Source of the DNA: Hyphomonas sp. CY54-11-8
GTDB lineage: Bacteria; Pseudomonadota; Alphaproteobacteria; Caulobacterales; Hyphomonadaceae
Direction of reading: 5' to 3'
DNA length: 64,000 bases
Assembly (NCBI RefSeq): GCF_000682735.1
Contig: NZ_AWFD01000007.1
Location: 1-64,000, forward strand
The notes beneath the pieces were generated by a model, which saw only the letters and a program-made list of their open reading frames with translations, did not search any database and was not told the origin of the DNA. Positions 1 through 7,744 of the stretch are shown piece by piece (position 1 is the stretch's first letter; the number at the start of each line of letters is the position of its first letter). Both the position numbers and the translations under genes were made by a program.

Positions 1-1
1 C

Positions 2-901
2 GCGCCGAACATGCTGAAAGAGTATGAGCCGCTGATCCGCTCGCGGACGCAGGGCCTCCTCGACAGCCTTCCGGTTGGCGAGCCGTTCGACTGGGTCGAT
101 ACGGTTTCCATTGAGCTCACCACGATGATGCTCGCGACGCTCTTCGACTTCCCGTTCGAAAATCGCCGTCAGCTGACCCGCTGGTCAGACGTCGTCACCA
201 ACATGCACAATCCGGATATCTGCCCGGGCGGTGAAGAACAGTGGCGCCGCGAAATGATGGAATGCCTGACTACGTTCATGCAGATCTTCCAGGAACGTCA
301 GGCGATCCCGCAACAGCACGACCTGATGAGCCTTCTCGCGCACGGCGAAAAGACGAAGAACATGACGCCGATGGAACTGCTCGGCAACGTGATCCTGCTA
401 ATCGTCGGTGGAAATGACACGACCCGCAACACGATGACGGCGTCTGTCTGGGCCCTCAACAAGTATCCGGAACAGTTCGAAAAGCTGAAGGGCGACCTGT
501 CCCTGATCCCGAACATGGTGTCGGAAACGATCCGCTGGCAAACGCCGCTGGCCTTCATGCGCCGCACCGCGCTGGAAGATGTCCAGCTACGCGACAAGCT
601 CATCAAGAAGGGTGACCAGGTCGCCATGTGGTACATCTCCGGTAACCGGGATGAGGACTTCTGGGACAAGCCGAACGACTACATCATCGACCGTGCAGAT
701 GCCCGCCGTCACCTGTCCTTCGGCTTCGGCATCCACCGCTGCGTCGGCAATCGCCTGGGTGAACTGCAGCTGCAGATTCTCTGGCAGGAACTGATGGAGC
801 GCTTCGAGCACATCGAAGTGCTGGACGAACCGTCCTACACCTCAGGCGCCTTTGTGCATGGCTACACCTGGATGCCGGTGATCCTGCACCCGAAAAAATA
901 A
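2..901 (+). CDS. Cytochrome P450, CYP153-like (5'-truncated by window edge)
   Basis: C-terminal part of a cytochrome P450. The frame is open to the first bases of the window, so the real start lies upstream. Visible landmarks, in order, are the I-helix oxygen-activation motif GGNDTTRN, the K-helix ExxR (ETIRW), and the haem-binding loop FGFGIHRCVGNR with the cysteine thiolate ligand. The segments SGNRDEDFW and RRHLSFGFGIHRCVGNRLGE resemble CYP153 alkane/fatty-acid terminal hydroxylases. Such enzymes need a ferredoxin and a reductase; neither is visible here and they may lie upstream. The P450 call is near certain. The CYP153 assignment comes from remembered family sequence and is less sure. 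A strong hairpin terminator follows. Confidence 0.9.
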   Translation, partial: APNMLKEYEPLIRSRTQGLLDSLPVGEPFDWVDTVSIELTTMMLATLFDFPFENRRQLTRWSDVVTNMHNPDICPGGEEQWRREMMECLTTFMQIFQERQAIPQQHDLMSLLAHGEKTKNMTPMELLGNVILLIVGGNDTTRNTMTASVWALNKYPEQFEKLKGDLSLIPNMVSETIRWQTPLAFMRRTALEDVQLRDKLIKKGDQVAMWYISGNRDEDFWDKPNDYIIDRADARRHLSFGFGIHRCVGNRLGELQLQILWQELMERFEHIEVLDEPSYTSGAFVHGYTWMPVILHPKK

Positions 902-947
902 GTCTGGGCGAGAAGCCTGTTGGCTGACCCGGCGATAAGCCGCTAGA

Positions 948-977
948 CCTCCCGTCAGATCCTGACGGGAGGTTTTT
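948..977 (+). terminator. Intrinsic terminator after P450; its 3' arm doubles as the next gene's ribosome-binding site
   Basis: A perfect 11-bp stem (948-958 with 962-972, 3-nt loop) is followed by five T at 973-977. The 3' arm ends in GGGAGG (967-972), which lies 6 nt before the ATG at 979. In the terminator fold the Shine-Dalgarno sequence of the nitroreductase gene is therefore base-paired. Confidence 0.85.
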
Positions 978-978
978 C

Positions 979-1650
979 ATGGACGTTTCCAAAGCAGTCG
1001 ACCAGCGCATATCCACCCGGGCTTTCCTGCCCGACGCGCTTTCCGAAGCCGAAGTCCGCGAATGGCTAACCCAGGCCCAGCGCGCACCGTCCGGCGGCAA
1101 CGTCCAGCCCTGGCGTACGATCGCCGTGACCGGCCAGGCGAAAGACGACGTCATCGCCATGGCCGCGCCAATCTTGGCGGCAGACCCACGCGGCCAGAAG
1201 ACGGACCGGCCGATCTATCCGAAAGACCTGTGGGAACCCTATGAAGCCCGTCGGCGCCGCGTCGGCGAGATGATGTACGAAGCCCTCGGCATTCCCCGCG
1301 AAGACCGTGCGGCCCGCCTCGCCTGGTTCTCCAACAATTTCCGCTTCTTCGGGGCGCCGCTCGCCATCTTCCTGGTGATTGATGAACGCATGGGCCACGG
1401 CCAGTGGGGCCATGCCGGCATGTACCTGCAGACCCTCGCTCTGCTGGCTGAAGAACGTGGCTGGGGCACCTGCTTCCAGGAATGCTGGGGCGTGCTGCGC
1501 CCTGCCCTGAAGGAGCACTTCAACCTCGCGCCGACTGAAATGATCTGGTGCGGCGTTGCTGTCGGCAAGCCGGACAAATCCCACCCGGTCAATTCTCTGC
1601 GGGCCGAACGGACCGATATTGACGAAATCGCCGAGTTTCACGGTTTCTAG
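979..1650 (+). CDS. Nitroreductase family flavoprotein
   Basis: A 223-residue protein of the FMN-dependent nitroreductase (NfsB-like) superfamily, which reduces nitro groups, quinones or enones with NAD(P)H as a homodimer. The N-terminal RISTRAF phosphate-binding arginine pattern and the SGGNVQPW segment (Asn-Gln-Pro-Trp) are typical FMN contacts. The C-terminal GVAVGKPD element is also standard. Length fits the family (about 200-230). The ATG sits 6 nt behind a GGGAGG that forms the 3' arm of the upstream terminator, so translation of read-through RNA could be occluded. The substrate cannot be told from sequence; linkage to the P450 hints at xenobiotic or hydrocarbon metabolism, which is inference. 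Confidence 0.9.
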   Translation: MDVSKAVDQRISTRAFLPDALSEAEVREWLTQAQRAPSGGNVQPWRTIAVTGQAKDDVIAMAAPILAADPRGQKTDRPIYPKDLWEPYEARRRRVGEMMYEALGIPREDRAARLAWFSNNFRFFGAPLAIFLVIDERMGHGQWGHAGMYLQTLALLAEERGWGTCFQECWGVLRPALKEHFNLAPTEMIWCGVAVGKPDKSHPVNSLRAERTDIDEIAEFHGF

Positions 1651-1693
1651 ATTCCGCCGCATTCCTGCCGGAACTCGATGATCTGTTAGGCGT

Positions 1694-2296
1694 ATGTACA
1701 CGCGCCGGTCCATACTCGTCTCCACGCTTGCACTACCCCTGCTACCGCAGACGTTCGGTGAACGATCGCTTCCCTTCGCCACGCGCCTCTCAAAAGCGGC
1801 CCGCCAGCAGATTGGTGTGACGCAGAGCTATGACGCGGCCTATGTCCGGCTCGATTACCCCATGGGAGATGTGGACCGGTCGACCGGCGTCTGCACCGAT
1901 GTCGTTGTCCGCGCCTACCGGGATGCTTTCGAGGTGGATCTTCAGAAACTCGTCCACGATGATATGAAAACCGCGTTTGCGGATTATCCAGCAATCTGGG
2001 GGCTCAGCCGTCCAGACCGGAACATTGATCACAGACGAGTACCTAATCTCGAACGATTCTTCGAACGCCAGGGCGTGGACTTGCCCCTGCCCGCAGCGCT
2101 GGATGGCTGGCAGCCGGGTGATCTGTATACAATGCGATTGGGCGGCCGCTTGCCTCACATAGGAATCGTGTCGGACAAGCGAACGTCTGCCGGCCACCCA
2201 TATGTGATTCACAACATTGGTGGCGGCACGCAGGAAGAGGACATCCTCGGACTATTCGGCGACGAACGCCGGTTCCGCTTTGAAGTGACTGCCTAA
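1694..2296 (+). CDS. DUF1287 family exported protein (NlpC/P60-like fold suspected)
   Basis: A 200-residue protein matching the DUF1287 (YijF-like) family. The N-terminus MYTRRSILVSTLALPLLPQ carries an Arg-Arg pair and a hydrophobic core, so export (possibly Tat) is likely. Conserved-looking residues are Cys67 in TGVCTD, His155 in PHIGIVSD and His173 in HNIGGG. A Cys-His-His arrangement would suit a cysteine-peptidase-like NlpC/P60 fold; this is inference, as the family has no settled function. Its TAA lies 2 bp from the stop codon of the convergent scpB. Confidence 0.75.
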   Translation: MYTRRSILVSTLALPLLPQTFGERSLPFATRLSKAARQQIGVTQSYDAAYVRLDYPMGDVDRSTGVCTDVVVRAYRDAFEVDLQKLVHDDMKTAFADYPAIWGLSRPDRNIDHRRVPNLERFFERQGVDLPLPAALDGWQPGDLYTMRLGGRLPHIGIVSDKRTSAGHPYVIHNIGGGTQEEDILGLFGDERRFRFEVTA

Positions 2297-2298
2297 AC

Positions 2299-3327
2299 CT
2301 AGTCGTCCTCATTCCATTCGGAAATGGGTTGCTCCGGCGTCCGCTCTTCCTTGCGGAGACGCATCACGGCCGCCTTGATATCGTCGCGGTCAAATTCGTC
2401 CTGATCTTCGGCAGTCCGGACAGGCGCCCGCGTGTAGGCAAAGACGCTAATTCCGTCATCCTCTTGCTCGTCAGCCTTGACGTCTTCCACAGGCTTTTCC
2501 GGGAAGGATTCTGCCTCAGTTTCAGCGTCAGCTTCCGCCTCAACTTCTTCCTCATCCCGACCATCATCCATGAAATCGGTCACGAAGGATTCAATCTCTT
2601 CGGTATCACCGCCCGCGTCCACAAGCAGCTCTTCTTCGCTGAGCGCCTCCTCATCCGGCATCTGGAACCCAGCCGGAATGACATCCGACAGCAGACCTTC
2701 TGCTTCGAGGTCTGCCTTGCCCGGCAGCGTGCTCAGGCCCTCAAGGCCGAAATGCTCAAGGAACGCATCCGTGGTCCCATAGGTCAGTGGCTGGCCCGGC
2801 GTCTTGCGCCGGCCTTTAATCTTTATCCAGCCGGTCTCCATCAGCGTGTCGATCACGGCTTTGGAAACCGCCACGCCCCGAACCGCTTCGATCTCTGCGC
2901 GCGTGACTGGCTGGCCGTAGGCAATGATCGCCAGGGTTTCGAGCGCCGCCTGGCTGAGTTTCTTCTGAACCTGGCGCTCTTCCACGAAGAGATAAGACAG
3001 GTCCTGCGCTGTCTGGAAGCGCCATTTGCCGGCGACCTCGACCAGGTTCACCCCCCGGTTCACATAAAGCGCCCGCAGGGTCATCAACACTTCAGCGGCT
3101 TCAACACCGTGCGGAAGAATTTCCGCAATCTGCGTTGCCGACAATGGTTCACCCGCTGCGAACAGAACAGCCTCAGCCCGGCGCACGCCTTCAGCCAGCG
3201 CCTCGTTCATGTCTTCGTGCAGCGCTTCTTCAGACCGGCGGAAAGCCAGCGCGAGCTGCGTGACCGCGCTCGGTTTCTTCTCGGCTGACGTTTCGTCGTT
3301 CATTTCAATCTTCTCAAACATCTGCAT
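2299..3327 (-). CDS. scpB: Segregation and condensation protein B
   Basis: ScpB, a winged-helix dimer that binds the ScpA-kleisin in the SMC-ScpAB condensin complex for chromosome segregation. The core (residues about 40-210) shows AEAVLFAAGEPLSATQIAE, SQAALETLAIIAYGQPVTRAEIE and the RGVAVSKAVIDTLMETGWI segment typical of ScpB. About 130 further residues form a very acidic, low-complexity C-terminal tail (repeated Glu/Asp/Ala), so at 342 residues it is longer than most ScpB. I chose the ATG at 3327 because a G-rich Shine-Dalgarno (AGGGGGG) precedes it; the frame stays open further upstream inside scpA. It overlaps the scpA 3' end by 14 nt, implying coupling. Confidence 0.93.
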   Translation of the reverse strand: MQMFEKIEMNDETSAEKKPSAVTQLALAFRRSEEALHEDMNEALAEGVRRAEAVLFAAGEPLSATQIAEILPHGVEAAEVLMTLRALYVNRGVNLVEVAGKWRFQTAQDLSYLFVEERQVQKKLSQAALETLAIIAYGQPVTRAEIEAVRGVAVSKAVIDTLMETGWIKIKGRRKTPGQPLTYGTTDAFLEHFGLEGLSTLPGKADLEAEGLLSDVIPAGFQMPDEEALSEEELLVDAGGDTEEIESFVTDFMDDGRDEEEVEAEADAETEAESFPEKPVEDVKADEQEDDGISVFAYTRAPVRTAEDQDEFDRDDIKAAVMRLRKEERTPEQPISEWNEDD

Positions 3328-4147
3328 GGCTGCCCCCCTGTGGGTGGCTTTGCGCATTCCGCAGGTACAACGGCGCAAAATGGGTGTCCTGCCGGACTTC
3401 GACCTCGCCGTCGCGTACAAGTTCCAGCGCCGCTGAGAATACGCTGGCCGTGACCGAGCGTGTGGGCAACTCCGGGTCCACATCCGTCATGGTCAGGCTG
3501 ATCTCGTCAAGTGAAGACCACTGCGCGAGCTGTCCGCGAAGCTGCCTGAGCGTCGTACGGGCAAGTTCCAGAGGCAAGACCAGCTGTTGCTCGATCACGT
3601 GCGGGCGCTCTTTCTCGCGCCGATCCCTGATCGAACCGAAAGCCTGCGTCAGCTCGTACAGGCTGGCATTCCATTCCGTGTGGCGAATCACTTTGGGCTG
3701 CTCAGGCGTGCCACGCAGGAAAACGACATTGTCCAATATCGGCCCGCCCTGCAGCTCTTTCACGGCATCGCGCATGGCGTCGAGCCGCTTCAGACGAAAA
3801 GCAAGCCGCGCAGCCATCTCTTCGCCAGTCGGTTCGTCTTCTTCCGGCTTTTCCGGCTTTGGCAGGAGAAGTCTAGACTTCATGAATGCCAGCCAGGACG
3901 CCATCAGAAGATAGTCGGCTGCGAGGTCCATCCGGCGCTTCTTCGCGTCCTCAATGAAGACGAGATACTGCTCGGCCAATTCGAACATGGACAGATGCAG
4001 GAGATCCACCTTCTGACGGCGGGCAAGCTCCAGCAGCAGATGCAGCGGGCCTTCATATCCGCCGACATCGACGCGGAAAATGTCCTGGATGTCAGCCTCT
4101 TCCATGTCGGAAGAGAGAGTCTCCATTGTGACAGAATCGCTACTCAT
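3314..4147 (-). CDS. scpA: Segregation and condensation protein A (kleisin)
   Basis: A 277-residue kleisin subunit that bridges the SMC heads. The N-terminal VGGYEGPLHLLLELARRQKVDLLHLS block is the ScpA hallmark. The charged middle (RRMDLAADYLLMASWLAFMKSRLLLP) and a C-terminal winged-helix segment complete the usual layout. The ATG at 4147 overlaps the nagZ stop as ATGA, so translation is coupled to the upstream gene. It forms an operon with the SPOR gene, nagZ and scpB, an order common in Alphaproteobacteria. Confidence 0.95.
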   Translation of the reverse strand: MSSDSVTMETLSSDMEEADIQDIFRVDVGGYEGPLHLLLELARRQKVDLLHLSMFELAEQYLVFIEDAKKRRMDLAADYLLMASWLAFMKSRLLLPKPEKPEEDEPTGEEMAARLAFRLKRLDAMRDAVKELQGGPILDNVVFLRGTPEQPKVIRHTEWNASLYELTQAFGSIRDRREKERPHVIEQQLVLPLELARTTLRQLRGQLAQWSSLDEISLTMTDVDPELPTRSVTASVFSAALELVRDGEVEVRQDTHFAPLYLRNAQSHPQGGSHADV

Positions 4148-5181
4148 TCGGCCGCTCCCACATTCGGGAATAGCTCATGGAACCGCTGCCAGGCCTTGGC
4201 CGGTTCAATCGGTTCGGCCTGCTGCGCGATGGCATCAGCAGCAGCGGCACGCTCCGCGGGACGCCCTGCCAAAACAGGGGCGGCTTCCGCCACTTCCGTC
4301 ATTTCGGCGAGAATGTCTGCTGGATCCTTGAGAAACCCAGAGCAATGCAGCAGCACATCACAACCCGCCGCGATCGACGCGTGCGCGCGTTCAGCGAGGC
4401 TGCCGCCAAGTGCCCTCATCCCCAGATCATCGGTCATCAGGAGCCCATCAAACCCGATTCGACCTCGTATGATCTCCTGAATCATGTAGCGGGACACTGT
4501 TGCTGCCTTACCGGGATCGTAGGCCTCATAAGCAATGTGGGCTGTCATCGCCATCGGCGCATCAGCGACTCGGGAGAAGGCATCGAAGTCTTTCGACAGC
4601 TCATTGTCCCCAGCGGTTATTCGTGGCAGCTGCAAATGGCTGTCTGCCATGGACCGGCCATGCCCGGGAATGTGTTTGATCACGCTCGCTACCCCGCCAG
4701 CGTGCAGACCGGCCATAGCGGCTTGGGCAAGGTCCGCCGCCTGCTCCGGCTCTGCGCCAAACGCCCTGTCCCCAATCACGTCATGCGCCCCTGGCACCGG
4801 CAGGTCGACAACCGGAGCGCAATCGGCGTGGATCGACAAACTCGCGAGTTCCGATGCAATCAGCCTGTGGCCGAGCCAGCAAGCCTCTCGCCCTAGCTCA
4901 GCGTCCTTTTCATAGATCGCAGCGTAGTCCGCGCCGCGGGGAAACAGCGGCCATTCCGGCGCCTTTAGCCGCGCCACACGCCCGCCTTCCTGGTCGATGA
5001 AGATCAACGTTTTCCGGCCTGTCGAATCCCAGATGTCCGCCACCAGCCTGCGCACCTGATCACGTGACACGCACGAACGGCCCATGAGAATCACACCCCA
5101 CGGGTTTTGCGCCTTGAACAGGTCCGCTTCACCTGGTGTCAGGACTGAGCCTGAAACGCTGAGGATACAGGCCTTCGCCAC
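4144..5181 (-). CDS. nagZ: Beta-N-acetylhexosaminidase (GH3, peptidoglycan recycling)
   Basis: GH3 N-acetyl-beta-glucosaminidase that removes GlcNAc from GlcNAc-anhydroMur peptides in the cytoplasm during cell-wall recycling. Diagnostic motifs are FIDQEGGRV, KHIPGHGRSMADSH (the flexible His-containing loop of NagZ) and LLMTDDLGM with the catalytic Asp. I place the start at a GTG at 5181, giving 345 residues beginning VAKACILSVSGS. This GTG overlaps the TAG of the SPOR gene (TAGTG). An upstream ATG would add 17 residues of poor quality. There is no signal peptide, consistent with cytosolic NagZ. Confidence 0.93.
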   Translation of the reverse strand: MAKACILSVSGSVLTPGEADLFKAQNPWGVILMGRSCVSRDQVRRLVADIWDSTGRKTLIFIDQEGGRVARLKAPEWPLFPRGADYAAIYEKDAELGREACWLGHRLIASELASLSIHADCAPVVDLPVPGAHDVIGDRAFGAEPEQAADLAQAAMAGLHAGGVASVIKHIPGHGRSMADSHLQLPRITAGDNELSKDFDAFSRVADAPMAMTAHIAYEAYDPGKAATVSRYMIQEIIRGRIGFDGLLMTDDLGMRALGGSLAERAHASIAAGCDVLLHCSGFLKDPADILAEMTEVAEAAPVLAGRPAERAAAADAIAQQAEPIEPAKAWQRFHELFPNVGAAE

Positions 5182-6008
5182 TATCCGGTCACCACAATAC
5201 AGTTGTCGCCTTCGGCCTTCAGCGCATCGCAAAAGGCGTCTGCCTCTGTTTTTTGGCTAAAGCCGCCGACTCGCAAGCGGTAGAACACACCTTTGGCGCC
5301 CAGATCGGCCCGCTGGATGCGTTTTCCGGCACCGCGGTAGAGATCCGGGTGCTCAGACGCAGATTTGCGCCATGCGGCCTCAGCAGCATCCTGGGTACGA
5401 AACGCTGCCACTTGCACGAGGTACTGCCCCCCTTCGCTGAAGGCGAACTGTGGTGAGACCTCACGCGGCGGCGGGAGTGGCGCGCGCGGCGCTGGCATCG
5501 GCGCAAGCGCCTCCGACTCAATCCCCCGGTCAGGCCGGCTGAGATCGGCCAGTTCAGCTACCTCATCGGCGACCGAGTTCGGCATCCCATTGTCCGGATC
5601 GCTGCCATCCACCTCATCGTCCGTCGGACGCAAATCAATGGGCGGACCGCCCTGCAGCATGTCCGAGCCGTCGCCGCCATCGAGATTTGCCAGGTCCGGT
5701 ATGCGCTCGGAAGCATCCATCTGGTCATAGAAGCGCTTGTCGGTATCGCGGACTTCCAGTCCTCCCCGTTCATCCGGAATACGTTTGTAGGGCTGCGCAT
5801 CGGCAATCACGCTGGGCAACCCTCCTCCATTGGACCGGACGCCTTGACGGTATGTGTTCCAGACGACCGCGCCGAACACCAGCAGCACGCCGATCGCCAG
5901 CGCCAGGATCAATGGTCCACGCGCGGTCTCATCGTCGCGAATGTCGAACCCGCGATAGTCATCTTCGAATGGTGAGGCCTCATCGGCGCCGTACCGGTAG
6001 CGACTCAT
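5181..6008 (-). CDS. SPOR-domain cell-division/cell-wall protein
   Basis: A 275-residue bitopic membrane protein: a short charged cytoplasmic N-terminus, one transmembrane segment (about 32-50, GPLILALAIGVLLVFGAVV), a long Pro/Asp-rich periplasmic linker, and a C-terminal SPOR domain (about 195-275) with GGQYLVQVAAF and FYRLRVGGF, which binds denuded septal glycan. A start ATG at 6008 is preceded by AAGGGAC. In related bacteria this gene sits between argS and nagZ. Here the position before it is occupied only by a 130-bp gap and then dgt. Likely role: FtsN/DedD-like septal factor, the exact role unknown. Confidence 0.88.
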   Translation of the reverse strand: MSRYRYGADEASPFEDDYRGFDIRDDETARGPLILALAIGVLLVFGAVVWNTYRQGVRSNGGGLPSVIADAQPYKRIPDERGGLEVRDTDKRFYDQMDASERIPDLANLDGGDGSDMLQGGPPIDLRPTDDEVDGSDPDNGMPNSVADEVAELADLSRPDRGIESEALAPMPAPRAPLPPPREVSPQFAFSEGGQYLVQVAAFRTQDAAEAAWRKSASEHPDLYRGAGKRIQRADLGAKGVFYRLRVGGFSQKTEADAFCDALKAEGDNCIVVTG

Positions 6009-6138
6009 GAAACGTCCCTTCTGGCTTGTTTCCTGAGGTTAATTTTTAGGCTCGTTTCGTTAACGGCAATTGAACAGCAGCCCATAGCTCCAGGGCGATG
6101 GCAGGGATTTCCTCAAATCTTGCAGTAGGTCCCAGCCT

Positions 6139-7311
6139 TCATCCCAGCTGGCTGAGGTCACAGAGGCGCCGGTGCTCCTCAATGGCATAGCCGTCGGTCA
6201 TGCCCGCGATGTAATCGCAAACGATGCGGGCCCGGCGAAACGCATCCGCCTGCGAGGCATCTTCCCGCCAGGGCGATGGGAGCGTTTGCGGCTCTGAAGT
6301 GAACCCCTCGAACAGCTCTGCCAGGATCCGCTTCGCCTTCGAACGCATCCGGTTCACTTTGTAATGCTTGTACATCCGCTCAAACAGGAAGGCCCTGAGT
6401 GCCCGCTGTTTGTCAGCAAGCTCGTCACTGAACCCCACTAGCGGCTCACCCAGACCGCGGACTTCCGCTGCGCTCGCCGGCTGAAGGCGCTTCACCCGGC
6501 GCCGGGTTTCGTCAACAAGATCGTTGATCCAGACACCGATGAGCTGGCGCACCGCTTCATATGTGACCATCCGGTCCGTCAGATGTGGGTATTCAACTTT
6601 AACGCCCCGGAAAACATCTCCCACGATGGGCAGTTCCATCAATTCCTGGATCGTGAAGAGGCCCGCGGCAATGCCGTCGTCAATGTCGTGATTATTGTAG
6701 GCGATGTCGTCTGACAGAGCCGCAACCTGGGCCTCCGGCCCCGCGAACTGGTCAAGTTCCAGGTCTTCAATGCGGGAAAACTCCCGGAATGCGGCCGGGA
6801 GATCGGCGGCGCTCGTATCGCCATCTATCAACGGGCCGTTGTGTTTTACCAAGCCTTCCAGCATTTCCCAGGTCAGGTTTAGGCCGTCGAAATTCGGATA
6901 GCGCACTTCCAACCGCGTGACGACGCGGAGCGTCTGGGCGTTATGATCAAAACCGTCAAATGGTTCCATGCACGCGTCCAGCTGATCCTCACCAGCGTGC
7001 CCGAACGGTGGGTGGCCCATATCGTGCGCCAGCGCCATGGCCTCAGCCAGGTCCTCATCCAGCCCCAGCGTACGTGAAATACTGCGGGCAATCTGCGCCA
7101 CTTCCAGAGAATGGGTCAGACGCGTGCGAAAATGATCACCTTCATGCGCCACAAAGACCTGCGTTTTCTGCTTCAGGCGCCGAAAAGCTGTGGAGTGAAT
7201 GATGCGGTCGCGGTCGCGCTGGAAGGGCGTGCGCGTGGCAGACGGAGCTTCATCGTGATACCGGCCCCGGCTGTCTTCATGGCGCGTTGCATACACCGCT
7301 CTCTTTTCCAT
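6139..7311 (-). CDS. dgt: dGTP triphosphohydrolase-like protein (HD domain)
   Basis: A 390-residue HD-domain phosphohydrolase of the Dgt family, which hydrolyses dNTPs to deoxynucleoside plus triphosphate. The metal-binding residues are visible: His67 (RLTHSLEV), His96-Asp97 (ALAHDMGHPPFGH) and a later Asp (ALSDDIAYNNHD). FRRLKQKTQVF near residue 43 is also a Dgt hallmark. The length suits the shorter, type-2 Dgt subfamily. It is divergent from erpA, with only 27 bp between start codons, so the promoters must overlap or lie inside the genes. No argS follows, unlike in most relatives. Confidence 0.93.
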   Translation of the reverse strand: MEKRAVYATRHEDSRGRYHDEAPSATRTPFQRDRDRIIHSTAFRRLKQKTQVFVAHEGDHFRTRLTHSLEVAQIARSISRTLGLDEDLAEAMALAHDMGHPPFGHAGEDQLDACMEPFDGFDHNAQTLRVVTRLEVRYPNFDGLNLTWEMLEGLVKHNGPLIDGDTSAADLPAAFREFSRIEDLELDQFAGPEAQVAALSDDIAYNNHDIDDGIAAGLFTIQELMELPIVGDVFRGVKVEYPHLTDRMVTYEAVRQLIGVWINDLVDETRRRVKRLQPASAAEVRGLGEPLVGFSDELADKQRALRAFLFERMYKHYKVNRMRSKAKRILAELFEGFTSEPQTLPSPWREDASQADAFRRARIVCDYIAGMTDGYAIEEHRRLCDLSQLG

Positions 7312-7338
7312 TGGTCCAAACGTCCCTATCTATGGGTC

Positions 7339-7680
7339 ATGAGCACGACGACTGCCCCTGATGTGACCCTTACCGCTTCGGCTGCCAAGCGCATTAATGC
7401 GATTCTGGCCAAACAGGACGGCGCAGACTTTTTGCGCGTCTCTGTCGAGGGAGGCGGCTGTTCCGGCTTCTCATACAAGTTCGATTTCGCCTCAGAGGAG
7501 AATCCGGACGATCTGCTGGTTGAACGCGACGGGGCCAAGGTCCTGATCGATGAAATGAGCCTCGAATTTCTGAACGGTTCTGAGATCGACTTTTCGACCG
7601 AACTGATCGGCGCAGCGTTCAAGATCAACAATCCGAACGCAACGGCTGCCTGCGGCTGCGGGACAAGCTTTTCAATCTGA
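7339..7680 (+). CDS. erpA: Iron-sulfur cluster insertion protein (IscA/ErpA family)
   Basis: A 113-residue A-type carrier that passes Fe-S clusters to apo-proteins. The three ligand cysteines are present: Cys41 in GGGCSGFSY, and Cys105 and Cys107 in the C-terminal CGCG motif. The start ATG at 7339 gives the standard family length; longer in-frame extensions run antisense into dgt and are implausible. The symbol erpA follows the usual gene linkage to dgt in Alphaproteobacteria; iscA would be the alternative name. Confidence 0.93.
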   Translation: MSTTTAPDVTLTASAAKRINAILAKQDGADFLRVSVEGGGCSGFSYKFDFASEENPDDLLVERDGAKVLIDEMSLEFLNGSEIDFSTELIGAAFKINNPNATAACGCGTSFSI

Positions 7681-7744
7681 CGCCGGGTAACCGCTCGCGC
7701 CAGTTGCACCTTCGCGATAGGGTCCGACGGTCAGGAGGACACTC

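Noticed and set aside
2329..3288. 319-codon open frame antisense to scpB
   Set aside because: scpB is supported by motifs, operon position and start; the antisense frame has none of these.
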